Source of the DNA: Rhytidiadelphus loreus
Taxonomy: Eukaryota > Streptophyta > Bryopsida > Hypnales > Hylocomiaceae
Assembly: GCA_947034895.1 (NCBI GenBank)
Contig: OX344765.1
Span: 15,319,001-15,383,000 of the forward strand
Direction: 5' to 3'
Length of the DNA stretch: 64,000 nucleotides
Shown: piece by piece, positions 1-11,332 of the stretch
How the letters are laid out: every line of letters starts with the position of its first letter
Position numbering within the stretch: the stretch's first letter is position 1
Program-made: the position numbers and the translations under genes
Notes under the pieces: generated by a model
Told to the model about the DNA's origin: nothing
What the model saw: the letters and a program-made list of their open reading frames with translations, nothing else
Databases searched by the model: none

Positions 1-1300
1 AGGAATAGGGTCATCTTGACTCTAGATTGAGGTGAAGAGGCATTGCATTGAGAAAAGCTACATGTAAGAAAGTTTGAGTACACCTTTATTTGAAAAGCAA
101 GCAAATGGTTGAAGGGCAAAGCCTCTCATAGAGTATCAACTTGTTTTTCTTTTGAAGTTAATACTCCCTTGTTAATGTGAATAAATTGTCAACCATGGGA
201 TTACATTTTTCTACATGTGGGTTATTTTTAAACTACTCTTAACCTCTAAGATAACTTGGGAAGATTTAAGGAAAGGAGAATGTAGATCTAGAATTTTTAA
301 GACAAATCAATTTTGGCTAGATAAGATTTGGGACATAAAATCTTCAATATTTTAATTTTTCTCAATTTTCCCCACCTTGACATGAACTAATTTAGCACTT
401 TGCACAAAAATCATGCCAAATGTCAATTCACCAAGCTAGTTACACAATTGAAAAATAGATAGAAAAATAGTTTTTGTAATATGCTTCGATAAACTTCATC
501 CTTTTCATTATGATAGTATGCTCTTAAGGACATTTATAATCCAAAAGTTCTATATTGTTTGACTCATGGATTGAACCTACAAGGTTATAATTGAAGGTAG
601 GATCATCTTAAATCAAGCGAATTTTTGAAGCAATCATTGTTGTGTACTAGGGAACTCTCATTTTTTAACCAAATGAACATAGATTGCAACAAAAGTGGCA
701 TAAAATCCAACAATGATATTTGAATTAAAAGTTATAGGATAAACTTGAATTGGTGGATTTTTTAAGATTGTGCCCTATTTCCTATGTCCACACTTTGAGC
801 ATTGTGCAAAAAGCATGTAATTACTCTTTGAGATGTTTAAGACTTGTTTTTTTTAATGTATTTGGAATTGAATGATCCTAGCTTGTGCCCCAACTTTGCA
901 ACACTATTGGTGTGAATGTACCAAGAGAAAGTCACAAATCACAATTCACTCACTAAGAGCAGCTTCAACAATATGCCAAAGCAACTTACGTTAGTATTTT
1001 TTGGACAAAAGATGAGCAATAAATGCTTGACTCCGTCAAACTATTCTTTGTGGTACAACAAAACTTTGGCAATTAGTTTGCTTAGGATAGCAAACTTCAA
1101 CAAACCTCTTTTCTTTTTCACAAATAGTTCATGGGATAAGAGATTCTCTATACTTCGGACTAGTAGGAGCCTTGTGATTGGTTGGATGACGAAATAGCTT
1201 CCAAGTGCCCCCAACCCCTTAACGTTCCCTTGTGCGTGCGCTTCGTTCCCGACATCGAGAACGGGAGTGGATCGATTGCCCAATCCAGAACGGCGAGAGT
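1..1300. other. AT-rich intergenic DNA upstream of the aminomutase gene
   Basis: No convincing gene is visible. The sequence is AT-rich and unstructured until about position 1200, where base composition shifts towards GC at the start of the promoter and leader of the next gene. A 93-codon open frame near 916-1197 has no recognisable protein features and is probably chance. Confidence 0.6.
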
Positions 1301-1453
1301 GCATATTACACTATCCTATCCTCACCCATTCTCCGCACTGCAAGGTTTCTCCTAAACCGCCTTGCATCGTCGCTGGAATTTCAGCTCCACGAGACTCAGG
1401 AGCTTAGTTGAATTCCACTTCGATAACCTTGCCTCCCTCAGAACCTCTTCGCC

Positions 1454-3982
1454 ATGGCGGCCGCCGCGTCGATTTCCGCAGTCACTGCGAGCTTCACGAC
1501 CCTGTCGTTCCAGAATTCCGCCGCGAAGGCGACCTCGGCTGGTGTGGTGTTGCCGGCATTCCACGGACTGAAGGCGACTGCTGGAGCTTCCTCTCCCGTC
1601 TCGGACCTCACCGCCCGCGTCGCCTCCCATGGGGTTGTGGCGTCGTCTGCTGGCCGAGGGGTGGTGACCATGACCGCGGACGTCGCCACCAAGTTCGTGA
1701 CGACGAAGTCTGAAGAGACTTTCACTGCTGCCAAGGTAAGCCGCTGAAATTTCTAGTTTTCTCCTTTACTGAGATTTCGTGGAAACGTAAGCAGTTTGCC
1801 ACATTTTGTCATTTTCACGACTTTCGACATTTTTCATATTTTTCCCCATTTGGGGAATAGTTTTGGGGGGGGTTAATAGGGATACTCGTCGTTGGTAGCA
1901 AGTGCGCTTTGATGGCGTACTTCGAGGTGGAAGGTAGTTTTGTTGTTAGGGAAGCTCAAATTCAATTGAGTGTAATCCTGTGGTGATTGTAAGGGTTATG
2001 AGGAAAATTCTGGCACAAACGAGCGAACCTGATTTTGAATTGGGTTTTGTCGTTGCTCATCTCTTCCTATTTTATTACTGCTTAGTAGCCGCCCTCGACA
2101 TCAGTCGTCATTTTTTCTGTAGTGCTTTGCTTGCTTTTTGAAGGGGTTTTAGCAATGTTGGGTTAGCTGTTTTCTGCTCAATAGAGATATTATATTGATG
2201 AAGGTCATAATTGACGTGCTTTTGGTATTCTACACGTTTTGAGGAGGCGAATCTGCGTTGGAGATGGTTTTGGACTTGAGCTATTTGCTTACATTAATTT
2301 TGTCTTCATCGAACAGGAATTGATGCCTGGAGGTGTGAACTCTCCCGTGAGAGCTTTCAAATCCGTAGGGGGACAACCTATTATCTTTGACCGAGTGAAG
2401 GGCTGCAAGTCCTGGGATGTGGACGGCAACGAGTACGTTGATTATGTTGGCTCCTGGGGCCCTGCCATTATCGGTGCTTGCGATGATGAGGTAAGATATA
2501 CTCAAGCGTGTCTCTTCAAGATAGTTTTAGGGTGTACGAAAAACATTGTGGAACAGCTGTGTGTTTCTGCACTCAACCGTCTCCACTGACTCACTCTGTA
2601 ATTGCACATTCCCTGTAATCATATCCTCAGAATCCGTCATGTTGTGTACACTTCTGATGAGCCAACTTCAACATATCATGTTGTGAATATGCGTGAGAGT
2701 GCTAATAGAAGCCTATTTGTCCCCTCCCAAGGTAGTTTTCAATGAAAGGGTTGAGTGTACATCGCCAAATATTTCCTTGAGAGCTGACTTGGTACTGTTC
2801 ATCAGGTGAATGAAGAACTCATCAAGACGTTGAGGAAGGGAACCAGCTTCGGAGCTCCCTGTGTATTAGAGAATGAGTTGGCTCAGATGGTGATTGATGC
2901 GGTTCCGAGCATCGAGATGGTTCGGTTCGTGAACTCAGGAACCGAGGCCTGTATGGGCATGCTCCGCCTAGCTCGTGCTTACACCGGTCGCGAGAAGATT
3001 CTCAAATTTGAGGGGTGTTACCATGGACATGCGGATCCCTTCTTGGTGAAGGCAGGCAGTGGTGTGGCAACTCTGGGGCTTCCAGATTCTCCTGGAGTCC
3101 CCTCTTCCTCTACGGCAACCACATTGACGGCTCCTTACAACGACCTTGAGGCTGTCAAGGAAATCTTTGCCGCAAACAAGGGTCAGATTGCGGCCTGTGT
3201 GTTGGAGCCTGTCGTTGGAAACTCTGGCTTCATCGTCCCTCACAAAGAGTTTTTGGAAGGACTTAGGGAGATCACCGCACAAGATGGAACGATGTTGGTG
3301 TTCGATGAGGTTATGACTGGGTTCCGTATCGCTTACGGAGGTGCCCAGGAGCATTTCGGTATTACCCCTGATATTACAACTCTAGGGAAGATCATTGGAG
3401 GAGGACTGCCTGTGGGTGCCTACGGAGGGAAGCGGGAGGTCATGGAGATGGTTGCACCAGCTGGGCCCATGTATCAGGCCGGCACCTTGAGTGGCAACCC
3501 TCTCGCAATGACCGCTGGAATCCACACTCTGCGAAGGTTGAAGCAGGCCGGTTCTTACGAGCACTTGGACAGGGTTACTGGGAAGCTCATCAATGGCATT
3601 CTCCAGGCTGCACGGGATGCTGGCCACGAGGTTTGCGGTGGCCATATCAGCGGAATGTTCGGGTTCTTTTTCTGTGCCGGCCCGGTTAACAATTTTGACG
3701 ATGCCAAAAAGAGTGACACAGCCAAGTTTGCCAAATTCCATAGGTAAAAAGCTTTTCGTCCTTGTCTGAATATCTTAGTAATATTTTGTGCATTCATGTT
3801 CTGTTTTTCTGCGTTGGATTCATGTTCACAAAGTTCTGCTTGTTATGCACAGGGGTATGCTCGAAAGAGGGGTTTATCTTGCTCCTTCCCAATATGAAGC
3901 TGGCTTTACCAGCTTGGCGCACTCAGACGCGGATATCGATTTCACCATTGCTGCTGCTAAGGATATCCTCAAGTCTATGTAA
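1454..3982 (+). CDS. GSA: Glutamate-1-semialdehyde 2,1-aminomutase, chloroplastic
   Basis: PLP-dependent enzyme converting glutamate-1-semialdehyde to 5-aminolevulinate, the committed precursor of chlorophyll and haem, in the plastid stroma. Exons read as 1454-1735, 2317-2490, 2806-3743 and 3853-3982, all with GT-AG introns, giving 507 residues. Residues 1 to about 80 are rich in Ala, Ser and Thr, as expected of a transit peptide. The mature part starts near the family hallmark [14 protein letters not shown] at exon 2. FDEVMTGFR lies near residue 318, and [18 protein letters not shown] contains the expected PLP-binding lysine, K347. The last exon encodes the conserved [18 protein letters not shown] end. 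The start ATG sits in a strong context (gccATGGcg). Family identity is essentially certain; the exact cleavage site is inferred. The gene converges with the fibrillarin gene on the other strand. Confidence 0.97.
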
Positions 3983-4802
3983 GAGATGATTTGTTCACTG
4001 CGTCTGCTTTGCACTCCGTTCTTTGAGAACCGCAATATTTTTTTCCTGAAGAGACATCGAGGTAGAAGGTATTCACGAGCTTGTAGCTATTTAGGTTTTG
4101 AAAGCATACCCTATGAATAGTAGTATAGCGAAGGACTGACGTGCACGCATCTTCCGTGTATCTGAGGGTGCCTTGGTCGATTCTTGGAAACAGTCTCCCA
4201 CTCAATTCTGAAAGCTGGAGGCACTATAGGTTTCGAACCATACGCAGGGATCGAGGAATGAATTTGCACTCCTGTCAATTAGCACGGAAATTCTCCCTCT
4301 TTTTCGTACTATCAATTTTTGTCACAGCCCTGAAATACAAGTCCACAACCTAACAAAACTGCTTCAGTTGCAGACAAGAAACAAAACTCGAAAAAGAAAC
4401 TTAAACGCGGAAACCTAACACAGACTCGACCGGAGTGCACGATTCAATGTCGATTAATTCATAAATATTCGGGACGTACTGATAATCCTAAAATTTACTA
4501 TTTTCAATCATCACTGTCAAGATTAAAAAAATAATCTGATAATTTCCATTCAAACTATCAAAAAACTCAAAATTCTAATAAATCAGCACCCGCACAGCGT
4601 CTCCTAATATATTACAACATGCAGTCTCAGCGTATGTAATCAAGCATTAAAAATAAAAAAAACTCCTTACGGCTGTCATAAAACAAACAGCACTTGCGAG
4701 GTGCAAATGGACACGTTGGCTCAAAATTCAGGTTCCATTGCAAAATCGTGAAACAGGGCTACTGTAAAACCTAATTTAGAAAAACTAAATAAAAAACTAA
4801 AA
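3983..4802. other. Convergent 3' regions of the aminomutase and fibrillarin genes
   Basis: About 820 bp separate the two stop codons. The stretch is AT-rich, especially from 4440 to 4800, and should contain both 3' untranslated regions and polyadenylation sites. No other gene is seen. The short open frames here have no protein-like features. Confidence 0.6.
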
Positions 4803-5756
4803 CTATGATCCAGCGGCCGGCTTCGCTTTCTTGGGAGCGCGATAACTACCAACCACACAAGCATGGTCGCGCTCGAAAGGCTCCAAAGTAACTTGCTCGG
4901 CAGGCTTGAACTGCTCCTTCTGAAGCTTCTTCACCTCAGACGCGAACACGGCTTCCGCAGGAACAGTAGAGTCGATGCAGTTAGCCTTGATGGAAATCAC
5001 GAAGTGACCACCGTTCTTCAAAAAGTTGTGAGCATTGATAGCCACAATACGAGCCTGGTCAGGCTGAGCAACGTCCGCGAAAATCACATCCACCATACCC
5101 ACCAACATGCGGTACTTCATAGGATGCCTCGCGTCCTCGATGATCGGGATCACGTTCGTCCTCTTCTTCGCCATGTTCACAAGGTCGCGACCACTGCGGT
5201 GAGAAAATTCTACGGCGTACACAATGCCAGAAGGACCAACCAAATCAGAAACATGAGACACCGTAGTGCCAGAAGCAGCTCCAAGGTACAAAACGTGAGC
5301 GCCAGGCTTAATCCAGATGTTGTCCACGCCACCCAAGATGGCCGCCGCAAGCTTCGACCTGAACGGGTTCCACACACGGTACTCCGTCTTCGTTCCGTCC
5401 TCGTTCTCCACAGAAATGCGCTTCTCGCCGTACACGCTCTCCCCGGGAACCAGATTCTTCGTCACCAGTGCGTCCTCCTTAGCCTTGGCCACGAACACGC
5501 CCTCGTGACGGTGAGGCTCGATGATCACCTTGGCGCCTCCCTTCATGCCGCCGCCTCGGCCACCTCCGCGACCTCCCCGTCCGCCCCTGTCGCCTCCTCG
5601 GCCACGGCTTCCCCCGCGTCCTCCTCCGAAGCCTCCTCTGTCACCGCCTCGTCCGCCTCCGCGACCTCCTCCGAAGCCACGGCCGCCTCCACGACCCCCG
5701 CCATCGCTTCTGCCACCCCGGAAACCTCCGCCTCCTCTCGTCAATGGAGGCCTCAT
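4803..5756 (-). CDS. FIB: Fibrillarin, rRNA 2'-O-methyltransferase
   Basis: Nucleolar methyltransferase of box C/D snoRNPs; it methylates pre-rRNA riboses (and is known in the family to methylate a histone H2A glutamine). The 317-residue frame is complete and uninterrupted. Residues 1-70 form a Gly/Arg-rich (GAR) domain opening with MRPP, as in plant fibrillarins. The catalytic domain follows, with SAM-binding [17 protein letters not shown] at about 155-171. The expected catalytic tetrad is present as K135 (FRSKL), D228 (FADVAQPDQ), K257 (ISIKA) and H298 (ERDHA). The length matches the family. Known plant homologues such as the Arabidopsis genes contain several introns; this copy has none in its coding region. 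The frame is intact, so it looks functional. A retro-derived copy is possible, but no downstream A-tract or flanking duplication is evident. A telo-box and a site II-like element lie upstream. Confidence 0.96.
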   Translation of the reverse strand: MRPPLTRGGGGFRGGRSDGGGRGGGRGFGGGRGGGRGGDRGGFGGGRGGSRGRGGDRGGRGGRGGGRGGGMKGGAKVIIEPHRHEGVFVAKAKEDALVTKNLVPGESVYGEKRISVENEDGTKTEYRVWNPFRSKLAAAILGGVDNIWIKPGAHVLYLGAASGTTVSHVSDLVGPSGIVYAVEFSHRSGRDLVNMAKKRTNVIPIIEDARHPMKYRMLVGMVDVIFADVAQPDQARIVAINAHNFLKNGGHFVISIKANCIDSTVPAEAVFASEVKKLQKEQFKPAEQVTLEPFERDHACVVGSYRAPKKAKPAAGS

Positions 5757-5886
5757 TACAAAACCTCCTGAAAAACTGCGCGCTAATGCAAGTCCTGAGG
5801 ATTGGAATTCCGTCGGTCAAGGCAAGGGAGTGAGCACTGAGCAGCAGTCAAGGGGAGAACCAATCTGCGCAGAAGCGAGAAGCAAG

Positions 5887-5904
5887 TTTAGGGTTTAGGG
5901 TTTT
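5887..5904 (-). promoter_or_regulatory. Double telo-box upstream of fibrillarin
   Basis: On the minus strand the sequence reads AAAACCCTAAACCCTAAA, two overlapping copies of the plant telo-box AAACCCTAA, about 130 bp upstream of the fibrillarin ATG. Telo-boxes are known in promoters of plant ribosomal-protein and translation genes expressed in cycling cells. This fits a nucleolar gene. The function here is inferred. Confidence 0.7.
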
Positions 5905-6037
5905 ACGCGAGGCGGGAGAGAAGGCTGGCGCACTAAGTATGGAATACTATTTGCCCGTCTGGCCTTCTGCGTCAGCCAATGCGATTTGGAGACCTCGATT
6001 TGGGAATTCCGGGTTTAGGTTGGGCAATTGCGGGTTT

Positions 6038-6043
6038 GGCCCA
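6038..6043 (-). promoter_or_regulatory. Site II-like element (TGGGCC) near fibrillarin
   Basis: TGGGCC reads on the minus strand about 280 bp upstream of the fibrillarin start. Site II motifs bound by TCP factors are known to act with telo-boxes in plant ribosome-biogenesis promoters. The motif is short, so on its own it is weak evidence; the pairing with the nearby telo-box raises its likelihood. Confidence 0.4.
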
Positions 6044-6120
6044 GACCAGTGGTTAGCCCGCTTGCCCGCCCATTTTGGGCAGCGATATCACAATTCTGGG
6101 GACCGGGCAGTGGTCGAGCC

Positions 6121-6153
6121 GGGCAGGGGTCGGGCAGGGGTCGGGCAGGTGGG
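6121..6153 (+). repeat. G-rich short tandem repeat (GGGCAGGGGTC)n, G-quadruplex motif
   Basis: At least six runs of three or four G are separated by 2-5 bases on the plus strand, in an 11-bp tandem unit GGGCAGGGGTC. It satisfies the usual G-quadruplex pattern. It lies about 365 bp upstream of the fibrillarin start, on that gene's template-complementary side. Confidence 0.7.
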
Positions 6154-6429
6154 TCGGCGCATTTCTCATGGTAAACATTCTGTACTGATTTAATTTTCAG
6201 TAAACTTTGGTCCAGGAGAACCATAATAAGAATAACGAAAGGATCGGCGGAATATTGTTTAATTGTTAGGTTCCTTTATGTGAAGTTTTCAGATGAATGT
6301 ATATATGGGGTCATATATTTTTTAAATTGCAACGATGCGCTCTTCACAGACACTAGAGTACCATGGCTGTTGCCACAACCATAATAAATTAAAAAATAGT
6401 TTACTAATTTTTTAATTTACAAAAACTTT

Positions 6430-6870
6430 GAAATTCTATATCTCTTATGTACAAAGGAGTGCAAGGGTTCTGTTTGGTATGAGAGGTTGCATTGTTGATA
6501 CAAATAGAAAGCTTTAAAATAATTTTCTAATTTTCTAATTCATCGAAACTTTGTATTTCAATAACTTTCACACCGCAGTGTGAGAGGTTGCATTCTTGGT
6601 ACAATTTATAGAAAACTTTATGCACAAAGGAGTGCAAGGGCTTTGTTTTGTGGCATTTAGACATGCTATGGTAAAGTTATGGATTCTCAAAAGTAAAAGA
6701 GAATTTAATTCAATTTTTTCATTAAAAGAATCCATAACTTTCACACTATAGGTCCAAACACCAAAAAACTTGCAAAAATAGAAGCTCTATAGATGAAAGA
6801 GTGCAAGGGCTTTATTTTGTGGTGTTTGGATATTGTAGTATAGATTTTTGTTCAGACAAAACCAAGGCAA
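6430..6870. repeat. Foldback-type repeats with CTTTGTTTTGTGGC core
   Basis: Segments near 6450-6500, 6620-6670 and 6795-6835 repeat 'caaaggagtgcaagggcttt' followed by 'tgttttgtggcatttggaca' with small changes. The same unit, in both orientations, recurs at 9940-10330, 11430-11460 and 30470-31460. This is a dispersed, partly tandem non-coding repeat family with no open frame. Confidence 0.65.
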
Positions 6871-7129
6871 TTCCAAAAAGGTTCGTTTAAGGGGGAAAGC
6901 TCAAATTAGCTTAGTGTTTTAATTAGCTAATGTCACTTTGTAGGTAAATCTCTCTTCCTTTAAATTCCAAACATATTATTTGTTACCACAAGTCAAGTTA
7001 GTAGGAGTTGGGATAAATGGCTTATTTCTATTCTCCTCACACTAGTAAACCGTCAATTAGTAATTCCTAGGTTTTATCCCACTATGTCTGTAAATCTATC
7101 TTCTCCAACAAAGTCAAAGTAAATAGATG

Positions 7130-7860
7130 AGAATCAATAATCAAATTCAATTGTCATTTTTCAATAATCGTTTAAACAATAGCCACAATGTTAGTACTTA
7201 TTTTCAATTGTCATTTAGCAATAATCATTTTTCAATAATCGATTTTAACAAGTAATCAATCAATAGTCTCTTTTCAATAGTCACAATTCGATAGTCAAAC
7301 TACACATACAAGACAAATCACATTTTATTTAAATTTAAAATTGTATAACCAAAAGGTAAAGTGCACACAAAGGAATGTATCAACTTTCTATGAAGAGTTG
7401 GAAGTTAAAATAACTTGCAATAATTTGACTTAGATGCAAATGCAAAAAACTACACATGAAATATAATAAACTATTTCATAGTTTTGAAAAGAACTCCTAA
7501 TTTAAAATGCAAAAGTTCAAAGCTAAATGGATCTCCTGTGGAATGCTACCACTATAACATTAACAATTTCTAAATTGCCAAAATCTATAACTAGTTGTGA
7601 TATGGATTCTATTCACAACAAAGTTCTTGGTCTTCACTGCAATTTCAACCACATAGCAAATATTAAACACTAATATACTTAAGCAATTGACAAAATCAAT
7701 AGTCGGATATTCAATGTGATCTTTTCAATAGTCAAGTTAAGTAGCATGGTTATTCAATAGTCAATATTCAATAATCTTTTTATGTGCAAAATCAATTTAT
7801 CATAACAATAGTCGTTTCATCAATGGTCTTTTGTAACCAGCTCAATACTTATATTTAAAG
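7130..7860. repeat. Degenerate CAATAGTC/CAATAATC simple repeat
   Basis: Between about 7130-7310 and 7695-7830 the sequence repeatedly uses CAATAGTC, CAATAATC and TTCAATAGTC. It looks like a decayed 8-10 bp simple repeat in AT-rich DNA. No gene is seen from 6870 to 10390. Confidence 0.5.
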
Positions 7861-7979
7861 TTGTTCTTCATTTAATTATACAATCTAAGTCTACTAGTCC
7901 CGAAGGACCGGTAAGATTCTTCACTTCATCTTCACATATTGTAATTCTATATTTATACCAATTTATTCATAATGATTAA

Positions 7980-9060
7980 TTTATTATTCTCACAACCTCT
8001 TGGCAATAATGCTTCAAATTAATTTAATTCTCTTCACACTTTTAATTGAATATGCAATTAATTTTCCTTACAATTTCTCTCGGAGTTTGCTTCTTAATAA
8101 TTAAATATAAAACTCTCAAAATTTATCATACAATGCTCCACGGTTATTCTCTCCAAGAAAAATCAAATGTATATGTGTTCTAAATTACTCACATTTAATC
8201 TCTCGGCAATAAATATTAAAAACTAATTACTATAAACAATTGGCCAACCGGCTCTTTCTTTAATTCACAAAATACCATGTTAATTAATTAAATATTCACA
8301 CTCTTAAATTGCTTCTACAATCAAAGTACAATTTAATTCTCCACTTAAAGAAATTATTTGAATCACTCAATTCTATCAAGAAAAACTACAAGGATTACAA
8401 TAAGTGTTCTCACAACATAATTCATTAAAAATGAACAATTAATTCTTTAAGAATTTATAAAAAAATTCTTTACACTCTAAGACATTAATCAATAATTATC
8501 TCTTCCAATTCCCTCGGCAAAGATGATAATAATAATTTTATAAATTAATCCTCTCGGTTATCTCTCAACAATAAGGCTCCAATTAAATTAAATTGTATTA
8601 TCCTTCACAATTAATACTCAAAGAATGACAAGTGATAATCCAAAAATTATCCTTACAATAATTAATAAATTTTCAATTACTCTCTAAACTTCACTTCCAA
8701 TTATAAAATTATCAAACACACTTAATAATTTAACACATACACACACAATTGCCCTCACGGCAAAGATATTAAAAATCACACAAAATTACTTAGCCTAAGT
8801 TCAAGCTATGAACACTCAAGAAGGTACAATAATTCACACAATAACACATGAAAAACAAAGAATGCAAGAGAGAGAAAATGGAAGAAGAAAAAACACTTAA
8901 ACCAAATTTAAGATTTGAAAAGACATGAGAGACAACCTCCCAACTATAACTACCTTAACTTAATTTTAATTTCATTCATTCAAAATAAAATCAACAAATT
9001 TAATTCATTTCCACTCATTTTAAATTATCCTTCTCAAATTTAACCGCATTCACACAATAA
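7980..9060. repeat. AT-rich region with recurring CTCTCGGCAA motif
   Basis: Over about 1 kb of AATTAATT-rich sequence, variants of CTCTCGGCAA recur near 8000, 8080, 8140, 8204, 8250, 8515, 8555 and 8758. Several are about 60-77 bp apart, suggesting a decayed tandem array. No coding potential is visible. Confidence 0.4.
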
Positions 9061-9939
9061 TTGCAAAAATGAACAAAATTTAGTGTTAAAAGTCTCACAG
9101 ATATGCAATGTGAAAATTATGGATTTTTCAAAATAAAATATATTGCATCCAATTCAAAATGTTTGGATGACGATCCAAGGACCTCAAGAGAGAATAGAAG
9201 CATTCTTTTCATCTGCTTTTTCTTGTTGACCTTTCATGTTGAGTTACAAAGAGTATCCAATTGAAGTTTTAATCTAACTAGTGTTTGTTTTTACGTAGTT
9301 GAGAAGTAAGTAGAAAAAACGGATTCAATTATGCTATTTCAGTGTATTTTGGAAAGTTGTTGCTCCTTGCTCTAAATCTAAAATTTCTCCATAAAATGAT
9401 ATTTTTTGAGTTTGAGCCCAACTAACAAAACGAAGGTCATCTACTTTAGTTTCTACTCTAGTTTGAATTTTGAGAAAATTCTTAATATTGAATATTTTAT
9501 TACAATTTAAAGTTTGGGTGTATTTTCAATGTCTATTATTTTCTAATTATAGAATGACACGGAATTTGAGTTTACACCATGGTGTTTGTCATTGTAATAT
9601 ACACACATGGTAAAATTTTCATATTTTTTGAAATAAGTTTCTATTTAATATGATTTATCTTCACTTTCTCTTCAAAAAATTTCAAAAAAATCAATTTTCC
9701 ACAAAAAAATCTAAATTTTTTGTAAAGTAAAGAAGATATGTAATTTCATCTATGAAAAATAAATATAAATTTTTTCATACAAATCTAGTTACAAAATGGA
9801 AGCAAATAAACAAAAAAATAATAATTTAAGGTATACTAGTGTGCCTTGTATCGGTGCCACAACCCAAATAGTAATTTTTTAATTTTTTAATTCAATATAT
9901 TAACTTTGAAATTCAACAACTTTTCTCCTATTATGATTT

Positions 9940-10330
9940 GGAATGCCACAAAACAAAGCTTGTGCATCCCTCCTCGGTGAGAACTTTCTTACATGCAACC
10001 GGGGGACACATAGTTCGGGAGATCTCAATGTAACAAACAAACAAAACAAAACAATAATTAATCCACAATCAAAATCAAAATCAAATAAATTTTTATATTT
10101 TTAATTCAAAGCTTTATGCACGAAAGAATGCAAAGGCTTTGTTTTGTGGCAGTTTGGACATGCAATGTGAAAGTTATATTTTTTCCAAAATAAAAGATAA
10201 TTTAATTTAAAATTTAATTAAAAAATTATTCAACAACTCATAACTTTTTACACTATAGATCCGAATGCCACAAAACAAAGTGCGTGCATCCCTCCTAGGA
10301 GAGAGCTTTCTAATGGTACCAAGAATGCGA
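9940..10330. repeat. Foldback repeat pair, CTTTGTTTTGTGGC family
   Basis: At 10110-10170 the motif reads forward (gcaaaggctttgttttgtgg). At 10245-10315 it reads as the reverse complement (ccacaaaacaaagtgcgtgc). The two arms of about 70 bp flank an AT-rich spacer and can fold into a hairpin. A further inverted arm is at 9940-10000. Same family as 6430-6870 and 30470-31460. Confidence 0.6.
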
Positions 10331-10394
10331 CCGTGGGACTCATGGTTTTTCAGACTTAGTGTATCAAACAAATAAAACAAACAAACAACTTAAT

Positions 10395-11332
10395 TTAACC
10401 CCTAAAAGACCAAACTATGTTTTTTTGGCAACTCCATAGCGACTTTAGGTAGCTCACTATGAATGGAATTTTTATTTTTTGGTTTGAAATTTTCACACAA
10501 CATATGCCTAAGGAATAGCTTTAAGGCACAACAATTTTCTTAACTTTTGACTACATAGTCAAAAATTTATTGTATAAAATGCAATTTTCATTGATCTACT
10601 AGCAACTCAAAAAATTATTAAAAATCACTTTCTAAGATAATAAAACTTTGTTTCTAGATTTATATATACATAGAAAGCTCTGGATCATTTCATTTTGATT
10701 AATGAGATGAAAGTTATGAGGAGATTTAGTTTGCAGGTAGTTATGGATTTTGTACTCTAAAATAAACTTTGAAGCTATTTATTTAACTCAATTTCCAATA
10801 TTTTTTGGAAGAAATAAAATAATAGGATGTGGATTGTTTATTACAACAATACAACCATTGGAATTGGCATTTTTCAATTCTATAGATAATTTCTTAACAA
10901 CTTCATATTTAGAAACATTTTCTACTTTTTTCTGCTTACTACTCTGTATTATTTTCCTATATGTTGTACAATTCCATATGATTTGAAAATTTTCAAGCAT
11001 GTAGCCAAATTGCATTGAAGAATGAATCTAGAAAAACACCACCATTTTGGACATTTTTTCATACAAATCTCACCTTGTGAATTGTAGATGCCTAGATTTT
11101 TGCAAGGCCAAAAAAAAGGATTTGTGTCAATTCAAATGCAAGTATCTTGCAGTCTACATGGTGGAGATTTTTGAAAAAATTTCCACATCTTTTCAAATCA
11201 ATGTACTACAAAATCCTATAGTTACATGTGTCCAAAACTGGTTTTTTTAATCTAAAATTTGGTACTTGTACAAGCAATGGCAGTTTTGGAACATTTTTGG
11301 TGAAAACATAGTAAAAAATCTTTATAGGTTAA
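10395..11332 (+). mobile_element. TTAACCCCTA-ended non-autonomous element, copy 1
   Basis: The left end reads TTAACCCCTAAA and the right end TATAGGTTAA, a slightly decayed inverted match. The interior is collinear with copies at 17888-18848 (same strand) and 54680-55636 and about 62590-63711 (opposite strand). Shared blocks include 'gattaatgagatgaaagtta' and 'catggtggagatttttgaaa'. No transposase is seen. A short open frame at 11047-11250 corresponds to open frames in sister copies. Confidence 0.7.

Noticed and set aside
1352..1734. Minus-strand and alternative plus-strand frames over aminomutase exon 1
   Set aside because: They are shadows of the GC-rich transit-peptide exon, whose frame continues correctly through the splice into the conserved enzyme.
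4863..5898. Long plus-strand frames, including a Pro-rich 125-codon one
   Set aside because: They are antisense to the fibrillarin gene. Its Gly/Arg-rich codons read as Pro- and Ala/Ser-rich frames on the other strand.
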